From a candidate division WOR-3 bacterium (GTDB lineage Bacteria > Hydrothermota > Tepidihabitantia > Tepidihabitantales > Tepidihabitantaceae): 35,776 nucleotides of DNA. The stretch spans positions 1 through 35,776 of the forward strand of contig VGIR01000027.1 of assembly GCA_016867815.1 (NCBI GenBank). The letters run 5' to 3'. The notes under the pieces were generated by a model that did not search any database, was not told the DNA's origin, and saw only the letters and a list, made by a program, of their open reading frames with translations. Every line of letters starts with the position of its first letter. The stretch's first letter is position 1. Both the position numbers and the translations under genes were made by a program. Positions 14,055 to 22,951 of this stretch are shown here, one piece after another.

Positions 14055-14685
14055 GACCATTGAGCGGCTGGTGGTCGGACCGCTTGCCACCAACTGCTAC
14101 ATTCTGAAGTCTGGCGCCGAACTGGCCGTGGTTGACCCGGGCGGGGACGCTGAGATTGTCCTTGCCAGGGCGAAAGAACTCGGCGGGAACGTGAAGTACG
14201 TCATCGATACCCATGGGCACATCGACCACATCGCAGCCAACCGTGAGGTCATTGAGGCGACCGGTGCCCAGTTGTTGATTGGCGAGCTGGACGCGAAGCT
14301 GCTCGCCCATCCGGATGGGAATCTGTCGAGCCTGATGGGTATGAGATTGACCTCGCCGGCCCCGAACCGGCTGCTCAAAGAGGGCGACAAGGTCGTCGTG
14401 GGCGAGGCGGAGATGAAGGTATTGCACACACCCGGCCACACACCGGGTGGAATCTGCCTGCTGGCCTCGGGCTACGCCTTCACCGGTGACACGCTGTTCG
14501 TTGATTCCATCGGCAGGGTGGATTTCCCCGGAGGGTCGGAAGGGCAGATGCTGGCGTCGCTCAGCCGCCTCCAGGCAGTCCTGAGCAAGGAGACCGAGTT
14601 GTACCCCGGGCATGGTGAGTCGGGAGCGTTCGGCAGGGCGCTGCTCGTCAATCCGTTCCTCGGCAGCATCGGGGTGAGCGTCTGA
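14047..14685 (+). CDS. MBL-fold metallohydrolase (glyoxalase II-like)
   Basis: A 212-residue hydrolase of the metallo-beta-lactamase fold. Seen: TNCYILKSGAELAVVDPGG at the N-terminus, the zinc motif THGHIDHIAAN (H-x-H-x-D-H), VLHTPGHTPGGICLL with the third His, and FTGDTLFVDSIGRVDFPGG with the bridging Asp, then YPGHGESG with the last His. These are the family's full set of metal ligands. Such proteins hydrolyse thioesters such as S-lactoylglutathione or related substrates; the real substrate is unknown. Length is normal. GTG start overlaps ogt by 8 bp, so the two are translationally coupled. Confidence 0.9.
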   Translation: MAETIERLVVGPLATNCYILKSGAELAVVDPGGDAEIVLARAKELGGNVKYVIDTHGHIDHIAANREVIEATGAQLLIGELDAKLLAHPDGNLSSLMGMRLTSPAPNRLLKEGDKVVVGEAEMKVLHTPGHTPGGICLLASGYAFTGDTLFVDSIGRVDFPGGSEGQMLASLSRLQAVLSKETELYPGHGESGAFGRALLVNPFLGSIGVSV

Positions 14686-14730
14686 TTGTGAGTGACAAGC
14701 GATGATCTTCAAGATTGGACAGGAGGAAGA

Positions 14731-15822
14731 ATGCCCAAGGTGAGAGTCGGCATTATCGGCATCGGCAACTGCTGCAGCAGCCTGGTTCAGGGCGTGCACT
14801 ACTACCGGAAAGCCAAGGCCGGCGATTCGATTCCCGGAATCATGCACGCGAATCTGGGAGGCTACGACATCGGCGACGTTGAGTTCACTGTGGCCATCGA
14901 CATCGACAAGAACAAGGTCGGGAAAGACCTGTCGCAGGCGATCGCGACCAAGCCGAACAACACGCTGAAGTTCACGGACGTGCCCAAGACCGGTGTCAAG
15001 GTACTGCGGGGCATGACCCACGACGGGCTCGGCTTCTACCTGTCGCAAGTCATCGAGAAAGCGCCCGGCCCGACCGCCGACATCGTGCGCGCGCTCAAAG
15101 AGACGAAGACCGACGTGGTCGTGAACTTCCTGCCGGTAGGCAGCGAAGAGGCGACCAAGTGGTACGTCGAACAAGTACTCAAGGCCGGGTGCGCGTTCGT
15201 GAACGGCATCCCGGTGTTCATCGCCTCGCAGAAGTACTGGCACCGACGGTTCAAGACTGCGGGTCTGCCGGTGCTTGGGGATGACATCAAGTCCCAGGTC
15301 GGCGCGACCATCATGCACCGGATGCTCGTGTCGCTGTTCAATGACCGTGGGGTCAAGTTGCTCAAGACGATGCAGCTCAACGTTGGCGGCAATACCGACT
15401 TCATGAACATGCTCGAGCGCTCGCGGCTGAAGTCGAAGAAGATCTCCAAGACCGGCGCGGTCACGTCGCTCCTCAAGTACGACATCGGCGAGGACAACAT
15501 CCACGTCGGGCCTTCGGACTACGTGCCGTGGTTGCTGGACCGGAAGTGGTGCTATCTGCGGATGGAAGGCCAGACCTTTGGGGATGTGCCCCTGAACGTT
15601 GAGCTGAAGATGGAAGTCTGGGACTCGCCCAATTCCGCCGGCGTGATGATTGACGCGGTTCGCTGCGCCAAGCTGGCACTGGATTGCGGCCTATCCGGCA
15701 GCATCATCGAACCGTCGTCGTACTTCTTCAAGACGCCGCCGGTTCAGTTTCCGGATGACGTGTGCCGGGACAAGACCCAGACCTACATCAAGAAGTACGG
15801 CCAGAAGACGAAGAAGGCATAG
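14731..15822 (+). CDS. ino1: Inositol-3-phosphate synthase
   Basis: A 363-residue NAD-dependent enzyme that turns glucose 6-phosphate into 1L-myo-inositol 3-phosphate, the first step of inositol lipid, compatible-solute or glycan synthesis. Seen: [19 protein letters not shown] (NAD-binding Rossmann fold), [12 protein letters not shown]-type segment at residues about 124-136, [28 protein letters not shown], and the substrate region [22 protein letters not shown]. Length and motifs match the bacterial/archaeal short form. The start is ATG 14731, 5 nt after AGGAGG; a longer frame to 14692 lacks a site. Possible role: inositol phospholipids or di-inositol phosphate in a heat-adapted cell. Confidence 0.93.
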   Translation: MPKVRVGIIGIGNCCSSLVQGVHYYRKAKAGDSIPGIMHANLGGYDIGDVEFTVAIDIDKNKVGKDLSQAIATKPNNTLKFTDVPKTGVKVLRGMTHDGLGFYLSQVIEKAPGPTADIVRALKETKTDVVVNFLPVGSEEATKWYVEQVLKAGCAFVNGIPVFIASQKYWHRRFKTAGLPVLGDDIKSQVGATIMHRMLVSLFNDRGVKLLKTMQLNVGGNTDFMNMLERSRLKSKKISKTGAVTSLLKYDIGEDNIHVGPSDYVPWLLDRKWCYLRMEGQTFGDVPLNVELKMEVWDSPNSAGVMIDAVRCAKLALDCGLSGSIIEPSSYFFKTPPVQFPDDVCRDKTQTYIKKYGQKTKKA

Positions 15823-15833
15823 GATTCCGAGGT

Positions 15834-15876
15834 CCGAGGATTCCAAGGTCTGAGCATATGATCTTGGAGTCCTCGG
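15834..15876. repeat. Imperfect palindrome between ino1 and tmk
   Basis: CCGAGGATTCCAAGGTC (15834-15850) pairs with GATCTTGGAGTCCTCGG (15860-15876). All 17 positions pair in RNA, 15 Watson-Crick and two G-U, around a 9-nt loop. The words GATTCCGAGGTCCGAGGATTCC repeat just upstream in part. No U-run follows, so it is more likely a spacer repeat or processing site than a classic terminator. Confidence 0.65.
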
Positions 15877-15897
15877 TTCCTTGACGGCGACAGACTG

Positions 15898-16536
15898 GTG
15901 CGTGGCGTTCTCGTAACTTTCGAAGGCGTCGAAGGTTCCGGCAAGTCGACTCAAGTCGAGCGGCTGACGAAGCGGCTGGCAGCGTCAGGGGTTGCGTGTT
16001 CGGCATTCCGTGAGCCGGGTGGAACCGAGATCGGCGAGGCGATCCGTCGCGTGCTGCTCAATCCCCGTCATTGTGAGATGCACGCCCTGACCGAGTTGTT
16101 CCTCTACCTTGCAGCCAGGAACCAGCTTGTCCGAGAGAAGGTTATGTCCGCGCTGTCCGCGGGCAAGGTCGTGGTTCTTGATCGCTTCGGAGATTCGTCG
16201 GCAGCCTACCAGGGCGCCGGGCGTGGTCTGGACCAGAAGCTGGTCGCGCGGCTGAACAAGCTGGCAACCGCAGACCTGAAGCCGAACCTGACCTTGTTGG
16301 TGGATGTACCAGTCAGAGTAGGGCAGGGGCGAAAGGCCTCCGGTGTCCTTGACAGACTGGAGCGCGAACGGGTAGAATTTCACGAGCGGGTGCGCGACGG
16401 CTACCTGCGGGTGGCAAGGCGCGCGCCCGGTCGATTCAGGGTCGTTGATGGCACGTTGCCTGCCGATGAGCTTGAACGGCTGGTCTACCGTCACGTTGAA
16501 GAACTGCTGAAGCGAAAGGTTGTCCTGAAGCAATGA
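15898..16536 (+). CDS. tmk: Thymidylate kinase
   Basis: A 212-residue kinase that phosphorylates dTMP to dTDP in DNA precursor synthesis. Seen: P-loop FEGVEGSGKSTQ, the DR-x dTMP-binding motif FREPGGTEIGEAIR, LTELFLYLAARNQLV, VVLDRFGDSSAAYQGAGRG, and the LID region GRKASGVLDRLERERVEFHERVRDGYL. Length is normal. GTG start (VRGVLVTFEG) at the conserved N-terminus; no strong Shine-Dalgarno. It overlaps the CtpA gene by 4 bp (ATGA). Confidence 0.93.
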   Translation: MRGVLVTFEGVEGSGKSTQVERLTKRLAASGVACSAFREPGGTEIGEAIRRVLLNPRHCEMHALTELFLYLAARNQLVREKVMSALSAGKVVVLDRFGDSSAAYQGAGRGLDQKLVARLNKLATADLKPNLTLLVDVPVRVGQGRKASGVLDRLERERVEFHERVRDGYLRVARRAPGRFRVVDGTLPADELERLVYRHVEELLKRKVVLKQ

Positions 16537-18071
16537 AGCGAAGAGTAGCGCTGGTCACGACTCTGGTGGTGCTCTCCCTGTGCCTGGGCGGTTTGTTCGG
16601 GAGGCTTTGGGCCCAGAAGACCGGGGGTCTGCTCCAGAGTCTGCAGACCTTCTCCCGGGTGGTTGACATAGTCATGTCCACGTACGTTGAGAGGATCGAT
16701 CCGGACAAGATGATCCGATCCGGCATCCGGGGGATGCTGGGTTCACTTGACCCCCACACGGAGTTCCTGGACGAGCGCGATTTCAAGGAACTGAGGGTCA
16801 TGACCGAAGGTCAGTTCGGGGGCATCGGCATTCACATCGGCATGATGGACCAGCAGCTTACGGTCATTTCTCCCATCGAGGGCACACCGGCGGAACGGGC
16901 AGGTATCAGGGGCGGAGACCGGATTGCCGAGATCGACGGCAAGTCGACCGTGGACTTCACGACCGATGACGCGATAAAGGTTCTGCGGGGTGAGCCGGGG
17001 AGCAAGGTGAAGCTGGGGATTTCCCGCCCCGGCGTGCGCGAGCTGATTCCATTCGAGCTCATCCGGGCGATCATCAACATCAAGGCCGTGCCCTATGCGG
17101 CCCTGCTTGACGACGGTATCGGTTTCGTTCGACTCGCCGACTTCTCCAAAACCGCAACCCAGGAATTGCGTCGCGCCATTGACTCGCTATTCGCCGCGGG
17201 AGCTACCAAGTTGATCTTCGACCTTCGCTCCAACGGGGGCGGCCTCCTGGGAGAGGGGCGAGACGTGACGGATCTCTTCCTGCCGCCCGGCAAGGTCATA
17301 GTTCGAACCAAAGGCAGGATTCCTGACAGCAAGCGCGACTACGTGTCCGAAACGCAGGATGTGCACGGAGGTGAATTCCCGCTGGTGGTGCTGGTGGACC
17401 GGGCCAGCGCATCTGCCTCCGAGATTGTCGCCGGCGCCCTGCAGGACTGGGAGCGAGGCCTGATTGTTGGCGACACAACGTACGGCAAAGGGTCAGTCCA
17501 GACGATCCACCCGCTCGGTCCGGAGATCGCAGTCAAAGTGACAACCGCGTTCTGGTACACACCGAGCGGGCGCTGCATCAACCGTCTCCATGACAAGGAG
17601 AGTGCGATCATCCAGGATACGGTACAGGATACCACCAAGGCATACTATACGCTGGGCTGCCTGCACCGACGGGTGTATGGCAGGGGTGGCATTGCACCCG
17701 ACGTCTACGCGGCATACCCCAGGCTCAGTCCTCTGGCAGTCCGAATGACCCGGGATGCCTACTTCGATTTCGCGGTTGACTATGCCAACTCGCACGCCGG
17801 CTTGACCGCGGACTTCCGTGCGGATAGGGCCGTGCTTGAGCAGTTCCGCGAATACCTCAGGACGACCAAGAAGGTCGAATTCACTCCGGTTGAGTTCGAC
17901 TCTTCGAGCGCCATCTTCGTCCGCGAGATCGAACGCGAAGTGGCGGCGAAGCTGCTGGGCATGAGAGGTGACTACCAGGCGCGGCTGCGGTCTGACGAGC
18001 ACGTGAAGAAGGCGGTCGAGTTGTTGAGGCCTGTCCAGTCTCTGGCCGAACTGCTGAAGGGACTCAATTAG
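16533..18071 (+). CDS. ctpA: C-terminal processing peptidase (S41, CtpA/Prc family)
   Basis: A 512-residue periplasmic serine protease. N-terminal signal/anchor (RVALVTTLVVLSLCLGGLFG), then SGIRGMLGSLDPHTEFLDE, a PDZ domain (GGIGIHIGMMDQQLTVISPI ... AGIRGGDRIAEIDGKS, about residues 95-180), and the S41 core with LIFDLRSNGGGLL, VLVDRASASASEIVAGALQD and TTYGKGSVQTIHPL. The dyad is Ser294 and Lys319, 25 residues apart as in CtpB and Prc. Such proteases trim or degrade envelope proteins from the C-terminus. It is co-translated with tmk and followed by mutM after 33 bp. Confidence 0.93.
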   Translation: MKRRVALVTTLVVLSLCLGGLFGRLWAQKTGGLLQSLQTFSRVVDIVMSTYVERIDPDKMIRSGIRGMLGSLDPHTEFLDERDFKELRVMTEGQFGGIGIHIGMMDQQLTVISPIEGTPAERAGIRGGDRIAEIDGKSTVDFTTDDAIKVLRGEPGSKVKLGISRPGVRELIPFELIRAIINIKAVPYAALLDDGIGFVRLADFSKTATQELRRAIDSLFAAGATKLIFDLRSNGGGLLGEGRDVTDLFLPPGKVIVRTKGRIPDSKRDYVSETQDVHGGEFPLVVLVDRASASASEIVAGALQDWERGLIVGDTTYGKGSVQTIHPLGPEIAVKVTTAFWYTPSGRCINRLHDKESAIIQDTVQDTTKAYYTLGCLHRRVYGRGGIAPDVYAAYPRLSPLAVRMTRDAYFDFAVDYANSHAGLTADFRADRAVLEQFREYLRTTKKVEFTPVEFDSSSAIFVREIEREVAAKLLGMRGDYQARLRSDEHVKKAVELLRPVQSLAELLKGLN

Positions 18072-18090
18072 CGCGGCGTGCAAACCGCGC
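18071..18090 (+). other. Small hairpin between ctpA and mutM
   Basis: GCGCGG (18071-18076) pairs with CCGCGC (18085-18090) around an 8-nt loop, starting at the last base of the ctpA stop codon. It ends 14 bp before the mutM ATG and could tune translation or attenuate the operon. Confidence 0.35.
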
Positions 18091-18104
18091 GGCAGCCCTA
18101 CTGA

Positions 18105-18941
18105 ATGCCCGAGCTTCCCGAAGTCGAGACGATTCGACGCCTGCTAGGTCCGCAGTTGACGGGGAAACGCATAGCGGCAGTCAGGTTCGGCGCCAAGCGG
18201 GTTACGATGCACCCCGGGCCGGCCGGGGTGAGACGCCAACTACTCGGGGCGGCGATCTCGAAAATGGGCCGCCGGGGTAAGTACCTGGTATTCCGTTTGA
18301 GCAACGGACGGGACCTCGTCCTGCACCTGGGAATGAGCGGCCAGGTACGCAGATTCGGCAACGTCCCGATGCAGCCGCATGAGCACATGAGGCTGGAGTT
18401 TTCAGACGGAGAGACAATCTCCTTCGTCGACGCGCGCAGATTCGGCAGGGTGTGCGTCACGGATGTCGGCGCAGTGCCGAGGGCCATCAGGGGCATGGCG
18501 CGCATGGGGCTTGAGCCGGTCGAGAAAGGCTACAGCGCCGCGTACCTGGGTGAGCGTCTGAGCGGTCGCAGGGCCCGAGTGAAGACCCTGCTCCTTGACC
18601 AGAGAGTGGCCTGTGGTGTCGGGAACATCTACTCGGACGAGGCCCTGCACCGGGCGCGAATCAGGCCCGACCGCCGGGCAGGCAGCCTGAAATCACCTGA
18701 AGTGTCCCGGCTTGCGGCAGCCCTGGGAGACGTGCTTACGGACGGGATCAGATGGTGCGGTACGACCATGAGAGATGGTGGGTACAGACTCGTAGACGGC
18801 GGAGCAGGTTCGTTTCAGGATCGTCTGCGGGTGTACGGTCGCGAGGGTGAAAGGTGCCGACGTCGGGGATGCAAGGGCGTGGTCCGGCGGCAGAGACTGG
18901 GCGGGAGGAGTGCGCACTTCTGCCCGGTTTGTCAGAGGTAG
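18105..18941 (+). CDS. mutM: Formamidopyrimidine-DNA glycosylase (Fpg/MutM)
   Basis: A 278-residue base-excision enzyme that removes 8-oxoguanine and formamidopyrimidines and cleaves the abasic site. The N-terminus MPELPEVETIRR gives the catalytic Pro2 and Glu3; the conserved Lys lies in HLGMSGQVRRFG; the helix-two-turn-helix has LLLDQRVACGVGNIYSDEALHRARIRP; DGGYRLVDGGAGSFQDRLRVYGREG follows. The C-terminal zinc finger is unusual: C-x4-C (CRRRGC) then C-x2-C (CPVCQ), where the family normally has C-x2-C first. Four Cys remain, so zinc binding is likely kept. ATG 18105 is set by the essential N-terminal Pro. Confidence 0.93.
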   Translation: MPELPEVETIRRLLGPQLTGKRIAAVRFGAKRVTMHPGPAGVRRQLLGAAISKMGRRGKYLVFRLSNGRDLVLHLGMSGQVRRFGNVPMQPHEHMRLEFSDGETISFVDARRFGRVCVTDVGAVPRAIRGMARMGLEPVEKGYSAAYLGERLSGRRARVKTLLLDQRVACGVGNIYSDEALHRARIRPDRRAGSLKSPEVSRLAAALGDVLTDGIRWCGTTMRDGGYRLVDGGAGSFQDRLRVYGREGERCRRRGCKGVVRRQRLGGRSAHFCPVCQR

Positions 18942-19012
18942 CCATGGGTCATCCGCCGGTCAGATCCGGGTCGCGCAACTCGGTCTTCGAAGTTCCGTTG
19001 CGGGGGAACTAG

Positions 19013-19969
19013 GTGACCAGCGCACCCCTGGGAATCATCTGCCACGGTGGGGCGGGCATCATCGACGATAAGGCGGGATATGCCGCAGGGCTGATCGAGG
19101 CGATCGACGAGGGCTACCGCCTATTGAGGCAGAGTGCGAATGCTCTGGAGGCCGTTGTGGCCGCGGTGAGGATAATGGAGGACAACCCCCTGTTCAACGC
19201 CGGGACCGGCTCCGACCTGACTATTGAGGGTCTAATTGAGATGGACGCTTCGCTGATGAGTCAGGATGGCAGGTTTGGGGGTGTCGCCGGTATCTGGGGC
19301 GTCAAGAACCCGATCCTGGTGGCTGAGAAAGTGATGACCGATACGGATCACCTGCTGCTATCCGGGTTCGGTGCGACCGAGTTTGCCCGCAAGCTGGGAT
19401 TTGATGAACACAACGTCATAACGGAACGCGCGCTGGCTCGTCTGCAGCGAGTCACCGACCACGGGTCCAGATACTTCCAGAAACAGAACCAGCAACGGTT
19501 TCCTTCCGGGATGCCGCAGGAGTCGGGAGATGGAGCGGAGAACGCGCCCGTGGGCTACGCGGGTACGGTCGGGGCCGTTGCCAGGGACAAGCATGGAAGC
19601 CTTGCGGCCGCAACTTCTTCAGGCGGGATTGTCGGCCGGATGCGGGGCAGAATCGGGGACGCCGCGATTATCGGGGCAGGCACATACGTCGGGCTGAACG
19701 GGGCGGTCTCATGCACCGGTCACGGCGAGGAGATTATGCGCCGGTTGCTCGCCCGGGACATCGCCGAAAGGATGAAAACCATGCCTGCGTCCACGGCCAT
19801 GATGCTCGTCATTTCTGAAGCGAAGAGGAAGAAGCTCGCCTTTGGGGCGATCGGCATGGATGCCAAGGGTGGCTTCAGCTACGGTCACACCACGCCGGAC
19901 ATGGCCTATGGGTACAAAGTCAGTGAAAGGGTGTTTCTCTTCACAGAAGAGAAACAGAAACCGCGCTGA
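19013..19969 (+). CDS. iaaA: Isoaspartyl peptidase/L-asparaginase (Ntn hydrolase)
   Basis: A 318-residue plant-type asparaginase precursor that hydrolyses isoaspartyl dipeptides and asparagine. Seen: GIICHGGAGII at the N-terminus, NPLFNAGTGSDLTIEG, EMDASLMSQDGRFGGVAGI, and the autocleavage site GYAGTVGAVARD with Thr185 as new N-terminal nucleophile of the beta subunit. After it AAATSSGGIVGRMRGRIGDAAIIGAGTY matches substrate-binding residues, then CTGHGEEIMRR. No signal peptide, so likely cytoplasmic. GTG start. It precedes the envelope block but is separated from it by 89 bp and may be functionally separate. Confidence 0.92.
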   Translation: MTSAPLGIICHGGAGIIDDKAGYAAGLIEAIDEGYRLLRQSANALEAVVAAVRIMEDNPLFNAGTGSDLTIEGLIEMDASLMSQDGRFGGVAGIWGVKNPILVAEKVMTDTDHLLLSGFGATEFARKLGFDEHNVITERALARLQRVTDHGSRYFQKQNQQRFPSGMPQESGDGAENAPVGYAGTVGAVARDKHGSLAAATSSGGIVGRMRGRIGDAAIIGAGTYVGLNGAVSCTGHGEEIMRRLLARDIAERMKTMPASTAMMLVISEAKRKKLAFGAIGMDAKGGFSYGHTTPDMAYGYKVSERVFLFTEEKQKPR

Positions 19970-20058
19970 GTCGACTGAGGGCGACGCCGTCAGTGGTCGG
20001 CGCAGGCCACAACCGAATGGGTAGCGGCGGAATCGTGGCAAGGGTGCCTCGCGGGCGT

Positions 20059-22947
20059 ATGGAGCACCATGCTGCCGGCCTCGGACTGGTAGTGGTCATG
20101 CTTCTCACGGCCGTACCGGCCATGGCGCAGTACTCCTACTTTGGCGAGAACAAGGTGCAGACCCGTGACTACCAGTTCCGGACCTACGAAACCGAGCATT
20201 TCAGAGTGCTGTTCTACTCAGGTGGAGAGGGCCTGGCTGAGTTCGCCGGAAAGTCGGCAGAGGAGTACTACGCCCAGACAGCGAAGGACCTGGGTGTCGA
20301 GATTGAGGGCAAGATACCTCTGATCGTGTATCTGTCCCCCGGGCAGTTCAGCGAAACCAACGTGATACTGGATGTGATCGGCGAGGGCGTCGGGGGGTTC
20401 TCCGAGCTGATCAGGAATCGGATCGTGATTCCATTCAACGGGTCGTACAACGATCTCCACCATGTCATCGGCCACGAACTCACCCACATCTTCGAGTTCC
20501 AGATGTACTACCGGTCGCGGCTAGCGTCTCTGCTGGGAGCTATCGACGAGTTCAGCATTCCCCTCTGGGTGATAGAGGGCTTCGCTGAGTTCCAGTCCGG
20601 CTGGGTGAACGTCAGCTCGGATGCCTTCATGCGCGACCTCGTCGTGAACAACCGGCTGGTGCCGCTTCCGGACCTTCACGATGGGATGGGCTACCTCGTT
20701 TACCGGGAAGGCGAGTCGTTCTTCCGCTATGTCGAGGAGAAGTACGGCCGGAGGAAGGTGTACGAGTTCATGCTCGCGCTCCGGAACAAGCGGAGCCTGG
20801 ATGGGGCTTTCGCATCAGTCTTCGGGGTGACGGTGAAGCGGTTCAGCACGGACTGGGAGAGCTACCTGCGCGTGAAGTACTGGCCCCAGGTGGTGAAGTT
20901 GGACAACTTCAACCGTCTGGCAAGGCGCCTGACCAACCATGTGGATGACGGCTCGGTCTACAACACGGCACCGGCTATCTCGCCGAGCGGGACGAAGATC
21001 GTGATGATTTCGGACCGGTCGGAGTATGTCGACGTATACGTGATTTCGGCTTTCGACGGCCGGGTACTGAAGCGCCTGGTCAAGGGTGGGAGGTCAGGCG
21101 GGTTCGAGTCCATGCACCTCATCCGACCCGGGGTAGCCTGGTCTCCAGATGAGGAGATGATCGCAGTGGCTACGACCAGCGGGGGACGGGACAATCTCGC
21201 ACTCATCGACTATGCGACCGGCAAGGTCAGACGTCGCATCTACGGCGATCTCGATGCCATGTTCAGTCCCCGGTTCTCGCCCGATGGCAGCAAGATCGTT
21301 TTCGTGGGAGTCAAGAACGGGTTCAGTGACGTTTATGCCACACCAGTCAGCGGCGGTGAGCCCACACGGGTGACGTACGACATATACGAGGAGCGCGATC
21401 CGGTCTTCTCTCCAGGCGGCGACTCGATAGCCTTCGTGTCCGATCGGCCGGACGAGGGCGAGATTTGGGTACCTGGCCGCTATGCGGTTTGGACCAGGAG
21501 CAAGGCCGGCGAAATGGAGAGGCTCACCGACCGCGGAGGCCAGCTCTCACACCCCGAGTTTTCTCACTCCGGTCAGTATCTGCTCTATGCTGCCTCTGAT
21601 TCGGCCAGCAACGTCTACGCGTACTCGCTGGCGACGAAGCGCATCGTGCGACGGACGAACCTGCTGGGCGACGTCTCGTACCTCACGCTTTCACGCGACG
21701 ACCGCAAGCTGTCCTTTGCCTACTACTCCAATGTCGGTTGGGATGTCGCAGTCATGCTCGATCCGTTTGAAAACCTGCCGGTGGACTCGGGCAAGCCGTA
21801 CCAGCCTCCGCTGGACACGTACGCGTTCGAGAAGACCGGCCTCGATTTCAGCCGGGTTAAACCCGTGGGTTTCAACCTCTCCCTCGACTATGCGGCCGGC
21901 GCAGCTTCTTATGGAGGTACCTCCGGTGGCTTCGAAGGGGTGGTGGACATAGCGTTCAGCGATATGCTGGGAGACCACCGGTTCGAATTGTACACGGATT
22001 TGTATGGCGACATCCTGAACTCCAACCTGCTCTTCCAGTACTGGCACCTGCCTAGGCGAATTGACTACGGTTTCACCTTCTTCCAGCTCCAAGACGTCCG
22101 CCGCTACAACCCCTACCACATCTACGAAATCGACATCAACCGGGGACTGCAGGCGATAGGAGCTTATCCGCTCGATCGCTATTTCCGAGTCGAAACCGGA
22201 CCGACCGCCTACTACAGTGACGTGGAACGCGACACCTGGGTGGACTATCCCACGGTGCCGCAGTCGGGTTGGTACGTTGACAGCCTTTGGCGCGAGCTGG
22301 TCCTGTCCGGCGAAGCTGCCGTGGTCTTCGACAACACCTACTGGGACTATAACGGACCTGCCCGCGGCACCAGGGCGCGGCTTGGTGCGGATGCGTCTCT
22401 GTTTTCGACCCGGCAGTTCAGTAACGTCTTTCTGGACGTCCGCAACTACCAGAGACTCGGGCGCAGGTTTGTGTTCGCCAGCCGGCTGTTCGGCGTGTCC
22501 AGCTACGGCGTGGACGCCGACCGCTACTATGTCGGTGGGATTCGGTTCCTCGAGTATGCGCCCGGGCAGCTCGTGGTTAGAGGATACGAGCCGGCTGAGT
22601 TCTACGCGGACAACGGGCCGTCAGCGGCCACGTTCAATCTCGAACTGAGATTCCCGTTTGTCGACCGGGTCAAGCTGGCATTCCCGCTGCCGATCGAGTT
22701 CGGCGGCATCAGGGGAGTGGCGTTCCTTGATGGCGGTGTGGTCGTACCAGCGCCCGGGGATACGACCCGGCACTTCAAGCTGTGGGATGGCGGCACGGAT
22801 CGGTTCGGCGACCTGAAACTGGGAGTCGGATTCGGCGCCAGGGTGACACTATCCTATTTCCTGCTGAAATTCGACTTCGCCAGACCGCTCTCGAAAACCG
22901 ATGACAGCGGTTGGAAATTCATCCTCGGACTGGGTACCGATTTCTAG
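20059..22947 (+). CDS. Zinc peptidase / TolB-like propeller / Omp85-like barrel fusion
   Basis: A 962-residue outer-envelope protein. ATG 20059 gives a clean signal peptide (MEHHAAGLGLVVVMLLTAVP, cut after AMA-Q); the longer GTG frame at 19993 hides it. Residues about 30-260: a gluzincin-like peptidase (peptidase MA type) with HELTH at 139-143 and the downstream WVIEGFAEFQSG supplying the third ligand. Residues about 280-600: a WD40/PD40 beta-propeller (repeated SPDGSKIVFVG, FSPGGDSIAFVSDR, LSRDDRKLSFAYY blades). Residues about 610-962: a surface-antigen/Omp85-like barrel (RGTRARLGADASLFSTRQFS, FVFASRLFGVSSYG, FNLELRFPFVDRVKLAFPL, GVAFLDGG) ending in aromatic-x-Phe (GLGTDF), the usual C-terminal barrel signal. 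Function unknown. Four bases separate it from the next gene. Confidence 0.82.
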   Translation: MEHHAAGLGLVVVMLLTAVPAMAQYSYFGENKVQTRDYQFRTYETEHFRVLFYSGGEGLAEFAGKSAEEYYAQTAKDLGVEIEGKIPLIVYLSPGQFSETNVILDVIGEGVGGFSELIRNRIVIPFNGSYNDLHHVIGHELTHIFEFQMYYRSRLASLLGAIDEFSIPLWVIEGFAEFQSGWVNVSSDAFMRDLVVNNRLVPLPDLHDGMGYLVYREGESFFRYVEEKYGRRKVYEFMLALRNKRSLDGAFASVFGVTVKRFSTDWESYLRVKYWPQVVKLDNFNRLARRLTNHVDDGSVYNTAPAISPSGTKIVMISDRSEYVDVYVISAFDGRVLKRLVKGGRSGGFESMHLIRPGVAWSPDEEMIAVATTSGGRDNLALIDYATGKVRRRIYGDLDAMFSPRFSPDGSKIVFVGVKNGFSDVYATPVSGGEPTRVTYDIYEERDPVFSPGGDSIAFVSDRPDEGEIWVPGRYAVWTRSKAGEMERLTDRGGQLSHPEFSHSGQYLLYAASDSASNVYAYSLATKRIVRRTNLLGDVSYLTLSRDDRKLSFAYYSNVGWDVAVMLDPFENLPVDSGKPYQPPLDTYAFEKTGLDFSRVKPVGFNLSLDYAAGAASYGGTSGGFEGVVDIAFSDMLGDHRFELYTDLYGDILNSNLLFQYWHLPRRIDYGFTFFQLQDVRRYNPYHIYEIDINRGLQAIGAYPLDRYFRVETGPTAYYSDVERDTWVDYPTVPQSGWYVDSLWRELVLSGEAAVVFDNTYWDYNGPARGTRARLGADASLFSTRQFSNVFLDVRNYQRLGRRFVFASRLFGVSSYGVDADRYYVGGIRFLEYAPGQLVVRGYEPAEFYADNGPSAATFNLELRFPFVDRVKLAFPLPIEFGGIRGVAFLDGGVVVPAPGDTTRHFKLWDGGTDRFGDLKLGVGFGARVTLSYFLLKFDFARPLSKTDDSGWKFILGLGTDF

Positions 22948-22951
22948 GTCG

